Below are positions 21,447-32,258 of a stretch of DNA of 64,000 nucleotides, piece after piece (the stretch's first letter is position 1; each line of letters opens with the position of its first letter). The notes under the pieces were generated by a model, which worked only from the letters and a program-made list of their open reading frames with translations, had not been told where the DNA came from and made no database searches. The stretch spans positions 1,340,155-1,404,154 of the forward strand of contig NC_082596.1 in NCBI RefSeq assembly GCF_030936135.1, written 5' to 3'. The position numbers and the translations under genes were made by a program. Source of the stretch: Gavia stellata (lineage: Eukaryota > Chordata > Aves > Gaviiformes > Gaviidae).

Positions 21447-22128
21447 GTCCATGGGGCCTGAGGCGTCATAGCCATGAATGTGGAGGGAGCTGGCTGATGC
21501 CCTTGGGAGGCCCCTCTCCATTCTGTTGGGAAGTTGGTGGTGCCTGGGAGTGGTTTTTGATGGCTGGAAAGAGAACTCATAGCCCTTGTATCTTGGAGAA
21601 GATCAGGAAGGAAGATCTGGGAAAGTAGAGGTTTCCTAGCCTGACCTCGTTTCTGAGAAGGTGATGTAGTAAACCCTCTTGGAAGGCACTGCCAATCCCC
21701 GGAAGGACAACGAGGTGATGGGGAGTTTTCAGCATGGATTTACAAAGGGGAAATCATGCTTGGCAAACCTGTGTGTCTTCTACTTTGAAGTGACTAGCTT
21801 TGTGGATGAGGAGAGAGCCGTGGCTGGTGTTTACGTTGACTTTTCAGTGAAGCCTTTGACGCTTTCTCCCCTTGCTTTCTCATAGACCACCCAAGAAATT
21901 ACGGGGTTGCGTAAGTAGCCAGTGAGGTTGAGTGCAAACTGGTTGAAGGGCTGGGCCCAGAGGTTTGTGCTCAGTGGCCCAAAGTGCAGTTGGAGGCAAG
22001 TCTCAGGTGGTGTAGGCCAGGACTTGGATCCGTGGGGCCAGCCCTGTTCAACATCCTCATCAATGGCCTGGGCAGTTGGACAGTCTGCCCCCTCAGCAAG
22101 TTGGCAGATGATGCAATATCTGGAGATG
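21447..22128 (+). mobile_element. old CR1 fragment
   Basis: Eroded CR1 RT: FQHGFTKGKSCLANLCVFY, VDFSVKPL and GWAQRFVLSGPKCSWRQ, then ADDAIS where the catalytic FADD motif should be. Many breaks. It ends abruptly at LTR sequence. Confidence 0.75.
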
Positions 22129-22675
22129 GTTTGCTGGCAGGACTTGTGACCCCATTGGAGACCCACACTGGAGCAGTTTGTGGAGAACTGCAGCCTGTGC
22201 GAAGGACTGACATTGGAGAAGTTTGTGGAGGACTGTCTCCTGTAGGAGAGACCCCACGCTGGAGGTGGGGAAGAGTGTGAGGAGTCCTCTCCCTGAGGAG
22301 GAAGACGTGGCAGAAACAAGGTGTGATGAACTGACCACAACCGGCATTCCCCATCCCCCTGCACTCTGGTGGGGGAAGAGGTAGAGAATTCAGGACTGAA
22401 GTTTAATGCAGGAAAAAGGGAGGTGGGGAGAAGGTGTTTTAAGATTTGGGGTTTTTTCTCATTATCTTACCCTGATTTGATTGGTAATAAGTTAAACTAA
22501 TTTCCCCAAGTCGAGTCTGTTTTGCCTGTTTCATTAATCAGTGAATGATCTGTCCCTGTCCTTATCTTGACCCCTGAGCCTTTCTTATGCTTTCTCTCCC
22601 CTGCCCAGCTGAGGAGGGGAGTGATGGAGAGGCTTTGGTGGGCACCTGGAGTTGAGCCAGGGTCAACCCACCACA
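22129..22675 (+). mobile_element. partial retroviral LTR, fossil
   Basis: The right-hand half of the local LTR family (GGAGCAGTTTGTGGAG units, AT-rich region, end AACCCACCACA) with no left terminus. It is embedded in old CR1. Inverted paralogue at 40797-41340. Confidence 0.75.
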
Positions 22676-22935
22676 GGTGAGTGGACCAAGCTGAAAAGAT
22701 GTGCCATATCCTTAGAAGAGAAGGCAAGCCTCTTCCAGTGTGAGGGTGGTCAATCAGTGGAACCGGAAGCGCAGAGAGGTGTTGGAGTCTGCATCCTTGG
22801 AGATACGGAAAACCTGGCTGGCCGTGGTCGTGGACAGCCTGCTCGGGCTGACCGTGCCTGAGCAGGCTGGGTTGAAGTAGATGATTTCCTGAGTTTCCTT
22901 GTGCCCTCACTGATTCTGTTTGCTGTGATTCTGCT
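22676..22935 (+). mobile_element. old CR1 3' end
   Basis: Translates to KLKRCAISLEEKASLFQ, then CR1 3'-end sequence and CACTGATTCTGTTTGCTGTG. It is probably the tail of the CR1 at 21447-22128, separated from it by the LTR piece. Confidence 0.65.
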
Positions 22936-23269
22936 TGCTGTGCTGGGCAGGGAGTCGTGCTGGGGAAGAGAGTTGGTCAAGGACGTGGTGCCATGGGGAG
23001 GTTGCGTCAGAGGCATGGGTAGAAGTGCGTTAGCATGTCCAAGCCTTTGTTTGTGCAAGTGAAGGGCTTGTGTCATGGGCTGGAAGCCCCCATTTAGCGG
23101 TCTGTGTTGTTGTTGTTGTTGCTGGGGACGTAGTTCCTAAGAGAGGTCTTGTAGCCCTTTTCCACCCACCCTGAGGGCCTTTTGAGCCCTGGCTTTGTGC
23201 TGTGTGAAGTTGGAAGAGCCTTGGGAAAGAAAGGAAGTGGAGGCGTGTCATGCTGGGATGCAGGACATC
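22936..23269. repeat. 3' flank of the lost keratin gene
   Basis: Matches the downstream flanks of FK8 and FK10 (inverted), with a short GTT run at 23107-23121 (CAACAACAAC on the other strand). Confidence 0.65.
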
Positions 23270-23390
23270 TTTATTGAGGCAAAAGGGTGAAAAGGTAGGA
23301 GTGAAAAGTGGAAGAGAGCCGGTATGAGGTGCAAGTAGGGTGCCCGTCAGCCGAGGTCCCTTGTGTGAGATAGATCTTGTCAGAGCCTGA

Positions 23391-24329
23391 CAAGGCTCTG
23401 CAGAGGGATCTGGACAGGCTGGATCGATAGGCCGAGGCCAATTGGATGAAGTTTAATAAGGCCAAGTGCCAGGTTCTACACTTTGGCCACAACAACCCCA
23501 TGCAATGCTACAGGCTTGGGGACGAGTGGCTGGAAAGCTCCCCCGCAGAAAAGGACCTGGGGGTGTTGATTGACAGTCAGCTGAATATGAGCCAGCAGTG
23601 TGCCCAGGTGGCCAAGAAGGCCAACGGCATCCTGGCCTGTATCAGAAATAGTGTGGCCATCAGGAGCAGGGAGGTGATCATGCCCCTGTACTCGGCTCTG
23701 GTGAGGCCGCACCTCGAATCCCGTGTTCAGTGTTGGGCCCCTCACTCCAAGAAGGACATTGAGGTGCTGGAGCGTGTCCAGAGAAGGGCGACGAAGCTGG
23801 TGAGGGGTCTGGAGCACAAGTCTGATGAGGAGCGGCTGAGGGAACTGGGGTTGTTCATTCTGGAGAAGAGGAGGCTGAGGGGAGAACTTACTGCTCTCTA
23901 CAACTACCTGAAAGGGGGTTGCAGAGAGGTGGGTGTTGGTCTCTTCTCCCAAGTGACTAGCGACAGGACAAGAGGAAATGGCCTCAAGTTGCACCAGGGG
24001 AGGTTCAGGCTGGATATTAGGAAAAAGTTCTTTACTGAGAGAGTAGTGAAACATTGGAACAGGCTGCCCAGGGAAGTGGTAGACTCACCCTCCCTGGAAG
24101 TATTCAAGGAGCGTGTGGATGTGGCATTGTGGGATGTGGCTTGATTGGCATGGTGGTGTGTGGTGTGGGTGGGTTGTTTTGGTGTGGGCTGTGGTTTGTT
24201 TTGTGGTTTGTGGGTGGTTTTGGTTTTTTGTGTTGGGGTTTTTTTTTTGTTTTTTTTTTTTTTTTCTTAATGGTTGGACTTGATGATCTTACAGGTCTTT
24301 TCCAACCTTAGTGATTCTGTGATTCTGTG
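23391..24329 (+). mobile_element. CR1 LINE inserted in the keratin 3'UTR relic
   Basis: 5'-truncated CR1 with a long open C-terminal ORF2 segment (23446-24144, 232 codons: [19 protein letters not shown], then [20 protein letters not shown]). The open frame suggests it is younger than the other CR1 copies. The 3' end is GATTCTGTGATTCTGTG. A GT-rich tract (24150-24272) expands its 3'UTR. Confidence 0.9.
24150..24272. repeat. GT-rich, T-rich low-complexity tract
   Basis: About 120 bp of GGTTTG and GTGTGG-like sequence ending in long T runs, sitting where other CR1 copies have only GGTGTTAGGTT between the stop codon region and the 3' end. Confidence 0.85.
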
Positions 24330-24563
24330 AAAGCCGCAAGGTCTCCCTGGTCTCGGCTGGTCGTTGGCTTGCGAGAAGGTGTTTGCAGCAGAGAGTAGTG
24401 GACATAGCAGAAGGGGTGATTCAAAGAAGGAAGTGGGAGAAGAGAAGGAGGTACATGGGCCATGTTTCCAGGCAGCCCATGCTGGTCCCTTCCCTGCTTC
24501 CTTGCTTTTTTCCTTGAGAAGAAGAGCCATGGGTGCCAGGACCATGTCCCAGTGACATCCTGG

Positions 24564-24985
24564 CAGAAGCGTCATTCCTATGAGAAGAGGCCGAGGAGCT
24601 GGGATTCCTAATCTAGGAGGCAAAGAATGTGCAGGGGGTCTGTCATCAATGTGTATAAATCCCAGACAGGAGGGAGTGAAGTTGAGGGAGCGAAGTTGAG
24701 GGAGCGTGGTTCTTCTGAGTAGTACGCACGACCAGGACAAGAGTCCATGGGCACAAGTGAGAACAGATGGCATTGCATGGGCGAAGAAGGCAAGTCTTTT
24801 CCAGAGTGAGGGTGGTCAGAGAGTGGAAGAGGTGGTGGAGTCTCCCTCCTGGGAGATACTGAAAACCAACCAGCCATGGTCCCAGACAACCTGCTGTGGG
24901 TGGTCATGCTTCAGCAGTGAGTTGAAGCACATGATATCCAGAGGTTCCTGCCGAACTGCATGTTTCTGTGATTCTGTTGGCTGGG
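24564..24985 (+). mobile_element. old CR1 3' part downstream of FK5
   Basis: Copy of 3225-3627: CAGAAGCGTCATTCCTATGA, then CAGACAACCTGCTGTGGG and TTTCTGTGATTCTG. Confidence 0.75.
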
Positions 24986-25271
24986 AGGGCATGAGAGTCA
25001 TTGTAGGGAAGAGAGTTAGTCAATGGTGTGCTGGCATGGGGAGACTTTGTGAGAGGCATACAAAGGTGAGAATTATTGCGTCAAAGCCTTTGGGTAAGTG
25101 GTGGGTGGGATTGTGTATGTTCTGGAAGAGATGAGGCACCGGCGTTGGTGGTGGCCTGTTTCATAGGAGAGGTGTTGTTGCCCCTTTCCACCAACCGTGA
25201 TGGGCTTTTAAGCCCTGTTTCTTCTTGGGTGAAGAAAAGTGGAAGCATTTGAGGCTGGGATGCAGGAGAAG
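24986..25271. repeat. conserved 3' flank of FK5
   Basis: Same block as downstream of FK1; no coding signal. Confidence 0.7.
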
Positions 25272-25277
25272 TTTATT
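25272..25277 (-). terminator. FK5 poly(A) signal
   Basis: AATAAA on the minus strand, 271 nt beyond the stop. Confidence 0.8.
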
Positions 25278-25547
25278 GAGGCAAAAGAGTGAAAATGCAG
25301 GAGCACCATGTGGAGGGGAGCTGGTGTGAGGTGCAAAGAAGGAGGTGGGAGAAGAGGAGGAGGTACATGGGCCATGTTTCCAGGCAGCCCGGGCAGGCCC
25401 CTTCCCTGCTTCCTTGCTTGGTGCCTTGAGAGGAGGAGCTGTGGACGGCAGGTCGACGTGCCAGGAAGGGCCCGGAGGTGTGTCCTCAATCCATGCCGTG
25501 GCTTCCCGGATGTGGGTGGTTGGTGTCAGGGGTGTTGGCGAGGGCCC

Positions 25548-25856
25548 TTAGCAGGGGTAGCAGCCTCTCCTGCCACCAAAGCAGCCCAGGCCTCCAAAGC
25601 CATAGCTGTAGCCGAAGCCGCCGGAGGAGATGGGCACTCCCTGGGAGCTGAGGATGTTGCCCACGGCAGCGGATGAGGAGGATCCGACGGCGGTGTTCTG
25701 TGGGAAGGAGCTGAGGATGGGTCCTGGCAGGGTGACGAGCACGGCGGGAGGCTGGATGACGACGCGGGAGTCCTCGCACTGCCTGACACAGGGCTCGTTG
25801 CAGCTGTCAGCCAGCGGGGTGGGTCCGCAGGGGCGGCAGAGGTCGTAGCAGGCCAT
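25548..25856 (-). CDS. feather beta-keratin FK5
   Basis: 102-residue keratin of the PPAVL type, identical to FK1 except G84S in the tail (FGYSYGFGG). All nine cysteines and the core are intact. On the minus strand the 5'UTR intron is 26084 to 25877 (208 bp). It has a class A promoter with octamer and a short 3'UTR. Upstream are CR1a and CR1b in the same order as at FK1. Its downstream flank also matches FK1 as far as 24564, where it is joined to the decapitated keratin relic. FK5 and FK1 are therefore close paralogues, and FK13 is the inverted counterpart. Confidence 0.97.
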   Translation of the reverse strand: MACYDLCRPCGPTPLADSCNEPCVRQCEDSRVVIQPPAVLVTLPGPILSSFPQNTAVGSSSSAAVGNILSSQGVPISSGGFGYSYGFGGLGCFGGRRGCYPC

Positions 25857-26148
25857 GTGTGTGGTGTGGAGGGGCCCTGGAAGAGAGGGTGTTGAGGAAG
25901 CGGAGGGGAATGGGGGTGCGAGGGGTGGTTTTGCAGGAGGTCGAGGGAGTGGGGAGTCGTGGTGTGGAGCTATGGGGAGTGTGGTGTTGGGGAGGCATCA
26001 GGGCTGCTGAGTGTGGAGGCAGATCGTCCTGGAAGAGGCAGGCCAGCTGCGTCTGGAGAGCAGGGGAAGGGGTTTCAGGCTCACCTTGTTGACCGCAGAG
26101 GAGAAGGTGTCAGGAGAAGTGTGTGAGGGAGAGAGGTGCTGGGCCGGC

Positions 26149-26564
26149 TTTTATGCTGGTCCCCAAGTGCCCAAGGGGGTGAGACAGCCTTTGCGCATGA
26201 CGGTATTTTTCAGCAAGCAGGCGTTGCATGCCACAGCCTGGTGTTTAATGAGGTTGGACATGTTTTCCTTCCCACAGTTCTCCCTTTTTAATGTCCTCCT
26301 CTTGATTATGTGTCCACATGGCCCTGGCGGGAGCTTTTAAGTGAGACTAGGTATTTGGGAGGATTTGCATGGAAGGTGTGTGTCAGAGTAATTGGCAGAT
26401 GTGTCCAAAGCGTAGGAGAGGTGGGGTGTTGTCCCCGAGGTCATCCCGTGGCACTCGTGTGGTGTGGTTTGCGGGTGCGTTGTGAAGAGGGGCCTCATTT
26501 CCTTGCGGCCGTGGAAGGCTGTTCTGGGCTTTGTGGGTGTGCCGGTCATGAGGCGCTCCACTTC
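26149..26564 (-). promoter_or_regulatory. FK5 promoter and class A upstream block
   Basis: TATA box ATAAAA at 26149-26154 (minus); octamer ATGCAAAT at 26363-26370; proximal GCTGAAAAATACCGTC element. Confidence 0.75.
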
Positions 26565-26810
26565 ACAGAATCACAGAATCATCAAGGTTGGAAAAGACCT
26601 GTAAGATCATCAAGTCCAACCATCAACCCAACACCGTCATGCCCACTAAACGATTTCCTGCAATGCCACGTCCACACATTCCTTGAACACCTCCAGTGAT
26701 GGTGACTCCACCACCTCCCTGGGCAGCCTGTTCCAATGCTTCACCACTCTCTCAGGGAAGAAATTTTTCCTGCTATCCAGCCTAAAGCTCCCCTGGCGCA
26801 ACTTGAGGCC
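26565..26810 (-). mobile_element. CR1a copy upstream of FK5
   Basis: Same insertion as at FK1. CCACTTC is present at both borders (26559-26564 region and 26809-26815), a possible target duplication. Confidence 0.85.
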
Positions 26811-26934
26811 ACTTCTATCGCGTTTGCTCTTTCCCCGGCTTGCTGCCATCTCGCTAAGCCTGTCTTTAGGCCTGGCCTTTCCCCTTGGGTGTGCTCTGTA
26901 GGTGTCCTGGTGCCCCTCTTGCTTTAAGGTTGTA

Positions 26935-28410
26935 TCAAACCAAGCCACTTCCAATCATTTATGAGCGCTCATGTGTAACTGGGGAGGTCCCAGTTGACTG
27001 GAGGTTAGCAAATGTGACGCCCATCTGCAAGAAGGGCCACAAGGAAAGGAGGGTCTGGGGAACTCCAGGCCTGTCATTGGTGCTCGGTTCCATGAAAGGG
27101 TATGGAGCAGATCATCTTGAGTGCCATCACACAGCACAAACAGGACAAGGAGGTGATCAGGCCCAGTCAGGATGGGTTTGTGAAAGGCAGGTCCTGCTTG
27201 ACTCACCTGATCTCCTCCTGTGACAAGGTGAGCTGCTTAGTGGATGAGGGAAAGGCTGTGGATGTTGTTTACCTGGACTGTTGTAAAGCCTTTGACACCA
27301 TTTCCCAAATCATTCCAGTGGAGAAACTGGCTGCTCGTTGGTTGGACGGGCATACTGTTTGCTGGGTAAAAAACTGTCTGGATGGCCGGGCCCAAAGAGT
27401 TGTGGTGAATGGAGTTAAATCCAGTTGGCGGCTGGTCACAAATGGTGTACCCCTGGGCTCAGTATTGGGACTAGTTCAGTTTAATATCAATGATCTGGAC
27501 GAGGGCATCGAGTGCACCCCCGGTAAATTTGCAGATGACACCAAGTAGGGTGGAGTGTTGATCTTCTTGAGGGTAGGAAGGCTCTGCAGAGGGCTGTGGG
27601 CAGGCTGGATCGATGGGCCAATGCCAATTGTATGAGATTCAACGAGGCTCAGTGCTGGGTCCTGCAGTTGAGCGACAACCCCATGCAACGCTACAGGCTT
27701 GTGGAGGAGTGGCTGGAAAGCTGCCCAGTGGAAAAGGACCTGGGGGTGTTGGTCAACAGCTGGCTGAATAGGAGCCAGCAGTGTGCCTGCATGGCCAAGA
27801 AGTCCAACGGCATCCTGGCCTGTATCAGAAATGGTGTGGCCAGCGGGAGTAGGGAAGGGATTGTCTCCCTGTCCTCGGCGCTGGTGAAGCCGCACCTCGA
27901 ATACTGCGTTCAGTTTTGCGCCCTTAAGTCTACAAGAAAGAGATGGAGGAGCTGGAGAGCATCCAAAGAAGAGCAACGGAGCTGGTGAAGAGTTGATAGA
28001 AGAAGACTGAGGAGGAGTGGCTGAGGGAACTGGGGTTGTTTGGCCTGGAGAAGAGGAGCCTCAGGTGCGACCTTATCGGTCTCTTCCACTGCCTGAAAGG
28101 AGGCTGTAACGTGGTGGGATTCAGTCTCTTATCCCTAGTAAGGAGTGATAGGATGAGAGGAAAGGGACTCAGGTTGCACCAGGGGAGGTTTTCATAGGAT
28201 ATTTAGAATGCTTTCTTCATTAAAAGGGTTGTCAAGCCTTGGAACAGGCTGCCCAGGGAAGTGGTTGAGTCACCATCCCTGGAGGTATTTGAAAGACATG
28301 TAGATGTGGCGCTTGGGGTGACTGTTTATTGGTGGACTTGGTAGTGTTAGGTTAATGGTTGGAGTCGATGATGTTAATTGTCTTTTCCAAGGTAAAAGTT
28401 TCTGTGATTG
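26935..28410 (+). mobile_element. CR1b copy between FK5 and FK6
   Basis: Nearly identical to 5586-7057, including KFADDTK and the 3' end TTTCTGTGATTGTA. Broken by stops and frameshifts. Confidence 0.9.
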
Positions 28411-28799
28411 TATATGGGGCACCCTGCAAGGGCAGGTGAGTTTCTGGAGAGCCCATGAGTGTGGCAAGAGGCAGGGGAGGATTGGGGCCCTGGTGAGCGA
28501 GGGACTTTGGGGTTTTTACTTGAGGTGAGTACCGAGGGGTGAGATTCTTTCCCTGCATAGTGTTTGAGACGCAGAAAGAGAATTTGGAGATTGCCGAAGG
28601 GAGTTGTAGGCGAGCATGCAGCACGAGGCTGCAAAGCCATAGCCCTGGTGGTGGTGGGTGCATGCCAAAGGGTTGATGAATGGCCAGGCCTGCCTGGATT
28701 GAACTGAGGTGAGTGTTTTTCAGGCTGTTTGTCAGGCGAGCAGTGCTTGCTGAGGAAGATGAAGGGAGGTAGGACAGAGTGCTGTGCAACTGGGTGTCC
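28411..28799. repeat. S-like relic and unassigned spacer
   Basis: Paralogue of 7058-7449. It keeps GGTGAGTACCGAGGGGTGAG, the diverged counterpart of the S right end. Confidence 0.55.
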
Positions 28800-29565
28800 G
28801 TAAGCCCACGGGGCCTGATGGGTTGCAACCAGGAATTCCAAGGGAGAGGGCTGATGGCCTTGGGAGGCCAGTGCTCATTGTCTTGGAATGGTGATGTGCC
28901 TTGGAACAGTTCCTGAAGACTGGTAGAGAGCTCGTATCTTGAAGAAGGTCAAGATGGAGGATCGTGGAAAGTAGAGGCTGGTGAGCTTGACCTCATTTCT
29001 GGGGAAGGTGATTGAGGAAATCCTTCCGGAAAGCCCTGCCAAGCCCAGAAAGGGCCAGAAGGTGCTGGAGAGCGGTCGGCATGGATTTACAAAGGGAAAG
29101 TGGTGTTTGACCAAACTCTGTGCCTTCAAGGTTGAAGTGACTGGGTGTTGGATGAGGGGAAAGCAGTGGCTGTTGTTGAGCTGTACTGGAATGAAGCCTT
29201 TGTCAGTGTCTCCCACTACGTGCTCCTAGAGAAGCTGAGAAAGTATGGGTTGCGTAAGTGGCCAGTGAGGGGGAGTGCAAAGTGGCTGAAGGGCTGGGCC
29301 CAGAGCCTCGTGATCAGCGGCAGGACAAGAGGCCATGTGCACAAGCAAAAAGAGATGGAATTCCGTGAGCAAAGAAGGCAAGGCTTTCCCAGAGTGAGGG
29401 TGGTGCAAGAGTAAAAGAGTTGGTGGAGTCTGTGTCCTTGGAGATACTGAAAACCCGAGTGGCCATGGCCCCAGACAACCTGCTGTAGGGGGCCGTACTT
29501 GAGCAGGGGGGTTGAAGCACATGTTCTCCAGAGGTTCCTGCCGAACTACATGATTCTGTGATTCT
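28800..29565 (+). mobile_element. CR1c, old CR1 fragment
   Basis: CR1 ORF2 pieces LTSFLGKVIEEILPESPAK, GRHGFTKGKWCLTKLCAFK and GWAQSLVISG, then the 3' end at 29541-29565 (GAACTACATGATTCTGTG). It shows the empty site of the LTR at 7828-8951. Confidence 0.75.
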
Positions 29566-29882
29566 GTTGGCTGGGAGGGCGGGAGAGTCATTGTAGGGAA
29601 GAGAGTTAGTCAAGGGTGTGCTGGCATGGGGAGACTTTGTGAGAGGCGTACGAAGGCGAGCATTACTGCGTCAAAGCCTTTGCGCAAGTGGTGGGCTTGC
29701 GTAATGTTCTGGAAGCCACGGGGCACCGGTGTTGGTGGTGGCATATTTCGTAGGAGTGGTCTTGTTGACCCTTTCCTTTAACCCTGATGGAATTTTATGC
29801 CCTTTTTTTTCTTAGGTGAAGTTGGAATAGCCTTGGGAGAAGAAAGGAAGTGGAGGCATTTGAGGCTGGGATGCAGGAGAAT
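29566..29882. repeat. conserved 3' flank of FK6
   Basis: Standard keratin-unit 3' flank; nothing else seen. Confidence 0.7.
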
Positions 29883-29888
29883 TTTATT
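29883..29888 (-). terminator. FK6 poly(A) signal
   Basis: AATAAA on the minus strand. The 3'UTR is about 240 nt, the shortest in the window, because a stretch near 29980-29990 present in its paralogues is absent. Confidence 0.8.
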
Positions 29889-30126
29889 GAGGCAAAAGAG
29901 TGAAAATGCAGGAGCACCAAGTGGAGGGGAGCTGGTGTGAGGTGCAAAGAAGGAGGTGAGAGAAGAGGAGGAGGTCCATGACAGACCCCTTCCTTGCTTG
30001 CTGCCTTGAGAGGAGGAGCTGTGGACAGCAGGTCGATATGCCAGGAAGGGCCAGAAGTGCATCCTCAATCCATGCTGTGGCTTCCTGGGTGTCGGTGTTT
30101 GGTGTCAGGGGTAGTGGCGAGGGCCC

Positions 30127-30435
30127 TTAGCAGGGGTAGCAGCCTCTTCTGCCACCGAAGCAGCCCAGGCCTCCAAAGCCATAGCCGTAGCCGAAGCCTC
30201 CGGAGGAGACAGGCACTCCCTGGGAGCTGAGGATGTTGCCGACGGCAGCGGATGAGGAGGATCCGACGGCGGTGTTCTGTGGGAAGGAGCTGAGGATGGG
30301 TCCTGGCAGGGTGACGACCACGGTGGAAGGCTGGATGACGACGCGGGAGTCCTCGCACTGCCTGACACAGGGCTCGTTGCAGCTGTCAGCCAGCGGGGTG
30401 GGTCCGCAGGGGCGGCAGAGGTCGTAGCAGGCCAT
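30127..30435 (-). CDS. feather beta-keratin FK6
   Basis: 102-residue keratin of the STVVV type with I76V (GVPVSS), otherwise like FK1 in head and tail. The protein is identical to FK12, its inverted counterpart. All nine cysteines are present. On the minus strand the intron is 30664 to 30456 (209 bp). It has a class B promoter with a GGACATGTCC half-site and a short 3'UTR. The upstream block is the longest class B version and runs up to an LTR at 31263. Downstream is old CR1 without the LTR seen near FK2. The coding sequence is intact. Confidence 0.97.
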   Translation of the reverse strand: MACYDLCRPCGPTPLADSCNEPCVRQCEDSRVVIQPSTVVVTLPGPILSSFPQNTAVGSSSSAAVGNILSSQGVPVSSGGFGYGYGFGGLGCFGGRRGCYPC

Positions 30436-30728
30436 GTCTGTGGTGTGGAGGGGCCCTGGAAGAGAGGGTGTTGAGGAAGCGGAGGGGAATGGGTGTGCGA
30501 GGAGTGGTGTTACAGGAGGGTGAGGGATTGGGGAGTCGTGGTGTGGGACTGTGGGGAGCGTGGTGTTGGGGAGGCGTCAGGACTGCTGAGTGTGGGGTCA
30601 GAGCGTGCTGGAAAAGATGGGCTAAGTGGGTGAGGAGAAGGAGGGGAAGGGGTTTCAGGCTCACCTTGTTGACTGCAGAGAAGAAGGCGTCAGGAGAAGT
30701 GTGTGAGGGAGAGAGGCTCTGGGCTGAC

Positions 30729-31262
30729 TTTTATGCTGGTCCCCAAGGGGCGTGACCATCTTTGCGCATGCCAACATATTTCAACAAGCAGCTGTTATAT
30801 GCCATAACCTCGTGATTAATAAGTTGGGACGCGTTTTCCTTCCTGAAATTCTGCAATTTCCTGTCCTCCTCTTGAGGACATGTCCGCTTGGCCCAGGCGG
30901 CAGCTTTTAAGTGAGAGTATTAGAGGCCAAAGGCTGGTGTTGATGGCACGTGTCAGGGCAGGTAGAAGTCATGACCAAAGCATAATAGAGATGGGGTGTC
31001 GTCAGTGATGTCATCCCGTGGCACTCGTGTGGTGTGGTTTGCGGGTGCGTTGTGAAGAGGGGACCCCATTTCCTCGCCTCTCTGTCAGGCTGGTCTGGGC
31101 TTTGGAGGTGTGCCAGGCGTGAGGCGCTGCCCCTTCCAATGTGTTCGGTCACTCCACACACTGCTGCCAACTCGCTAAGTCTGTCTTTAGGCCTGGCCTT
31201 TCCCGTTGGATGTGCTCTGTGGGTGCCTTGGTGCCCCTCTTGCTTGTAGGCTTTTAGGTGGG
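30729..31262 (-). promoter_or_regulatory. FK6 promoter and class B upstream block
   Basis: TATA box ATAAAA at 30729-30734 (minus), half-site GGACATGTCC at 30876-30885, GAGGCCAAAGGCTGG near 30924. It includes the roughly 213 bp that FK3 lacks. Confidence 0.72.
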
Positions 31263-32258
31263 TGTGTTGGGTTTTCATGGCAAGGTTTTGGTAGCGAAGG
31301 GGCTACAGGGGTGGCTTCTGTGAGAAGGCTCCAGAAGCTTCCCCAGTGTCTGATAGAGCCAATGCTGGGTAGGTCCAAGATGGAGCTGCTAGTGGCCAAA
31401 CGTGAGCCAATCAGCAACAGTGGTAGCGCCTCTGTGCTAAACATATTTGCTAAGGGGAAAAATCTGCTGCGCTATATTAACTGGATGAGAGAAGGGAGAA
31501 GGCGCTGGAGCAGAGATTCCCTGCAGCCTGTGGTGAAGACCATGGTAGAGCAGATTGTCCCCCTGCAGCCCATGAAGGTCCATGGTGGAGCAGACATCCA
31601 CCTGCAGCCCATGGGGGACCTGACACCGGAGCAGGTAGATGCATCCGAAGGAGGCTGTGACCCCATGTATAGCTCTGCTGGAGCAGGTCTTCTAGCCGGA
31701 CCCGTGACGCCACGGGCGACCCACGCTGGAGCAGTCCGTTCCTGAGTGTCTGCACCTCGTGGAAAGGAGCCATGCTGGAGCAGTTTGTGAATAACTGCAG
31801 CCTGTGGGAAGGAGCCATGTTGGAGAAGTTTGTGAAGGACTGTCTCCCATGGGTGGGACCCCACTTTGGAGCAAGGCGGGAGTGTGAGAAGGAAGGATTG
31901 GCAGAGATGAGTGATGGCCTGACCACAACCCGCATTCCCCGTCCCCCTGCGCCGCTGGGGAGGAGGTGGTAGAGAATTTGGGAGTGAAGTTGAGGCCAGA
32001 AGAAGGGAGGGATGGCAGGAAGGTCTTTTAGGTTTTATTATTAAATTTGATTTTTTTTCTCATTATCGTACTCTTAATTTCGATTGTCAATACGTTAAAT
32101 TAATTTTTCCCTTGACAGTAATTGGTGAGTGATCTACCGTGTCCTTATCTCGACCCAGGAGCCCTTGGTGTATTTGTCTCCCCTTGTCCAGCTGAGGAGA
32201 GATAGTGATATAGCAGCTTGGTGGGCACCGGGCATCCAGCCCAGGTGAACCCACCACA
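31263..32258 (+). mobile_element. retroviral LTR between FK6 and FK7, fossil
   Basis: 996 bp from TGTGTTGGG to AACCCACCACA, paralogue of 14080-15075 at an exact 17,183-bp offset. Followed by S, not by viral genes. Confidence 0.8.

Larger units (their letters stand above)
23270..24563 (-). pseudogene. keratin 3'UTR relic: a gene that lost its coding region
   Basis: Reading leftward, this matches the long 3'UTR of FK8 and FK10 from about 72 nt past the stop codon (24563) to the poly(A) signal AATAAA (23270-23275 on minus). A CR1 (23391-24329) interrupts it. Beyond 24563, where the last 72 nt of 3'UTR and the coding exon should be, the sequence switches to an old CR1 in the FK5 flank. The switch point shares TGG with both parents. 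No keratin codons remain. Confidence 0.8.

Noticed and set aside
31139-31262. Possible extra promoter or exon in the FK6 distal upstream block
   Set aside because: The conserved sequence has no splice sites or open frame; it is simply the part of the duplicated upstream block kept in several genes.
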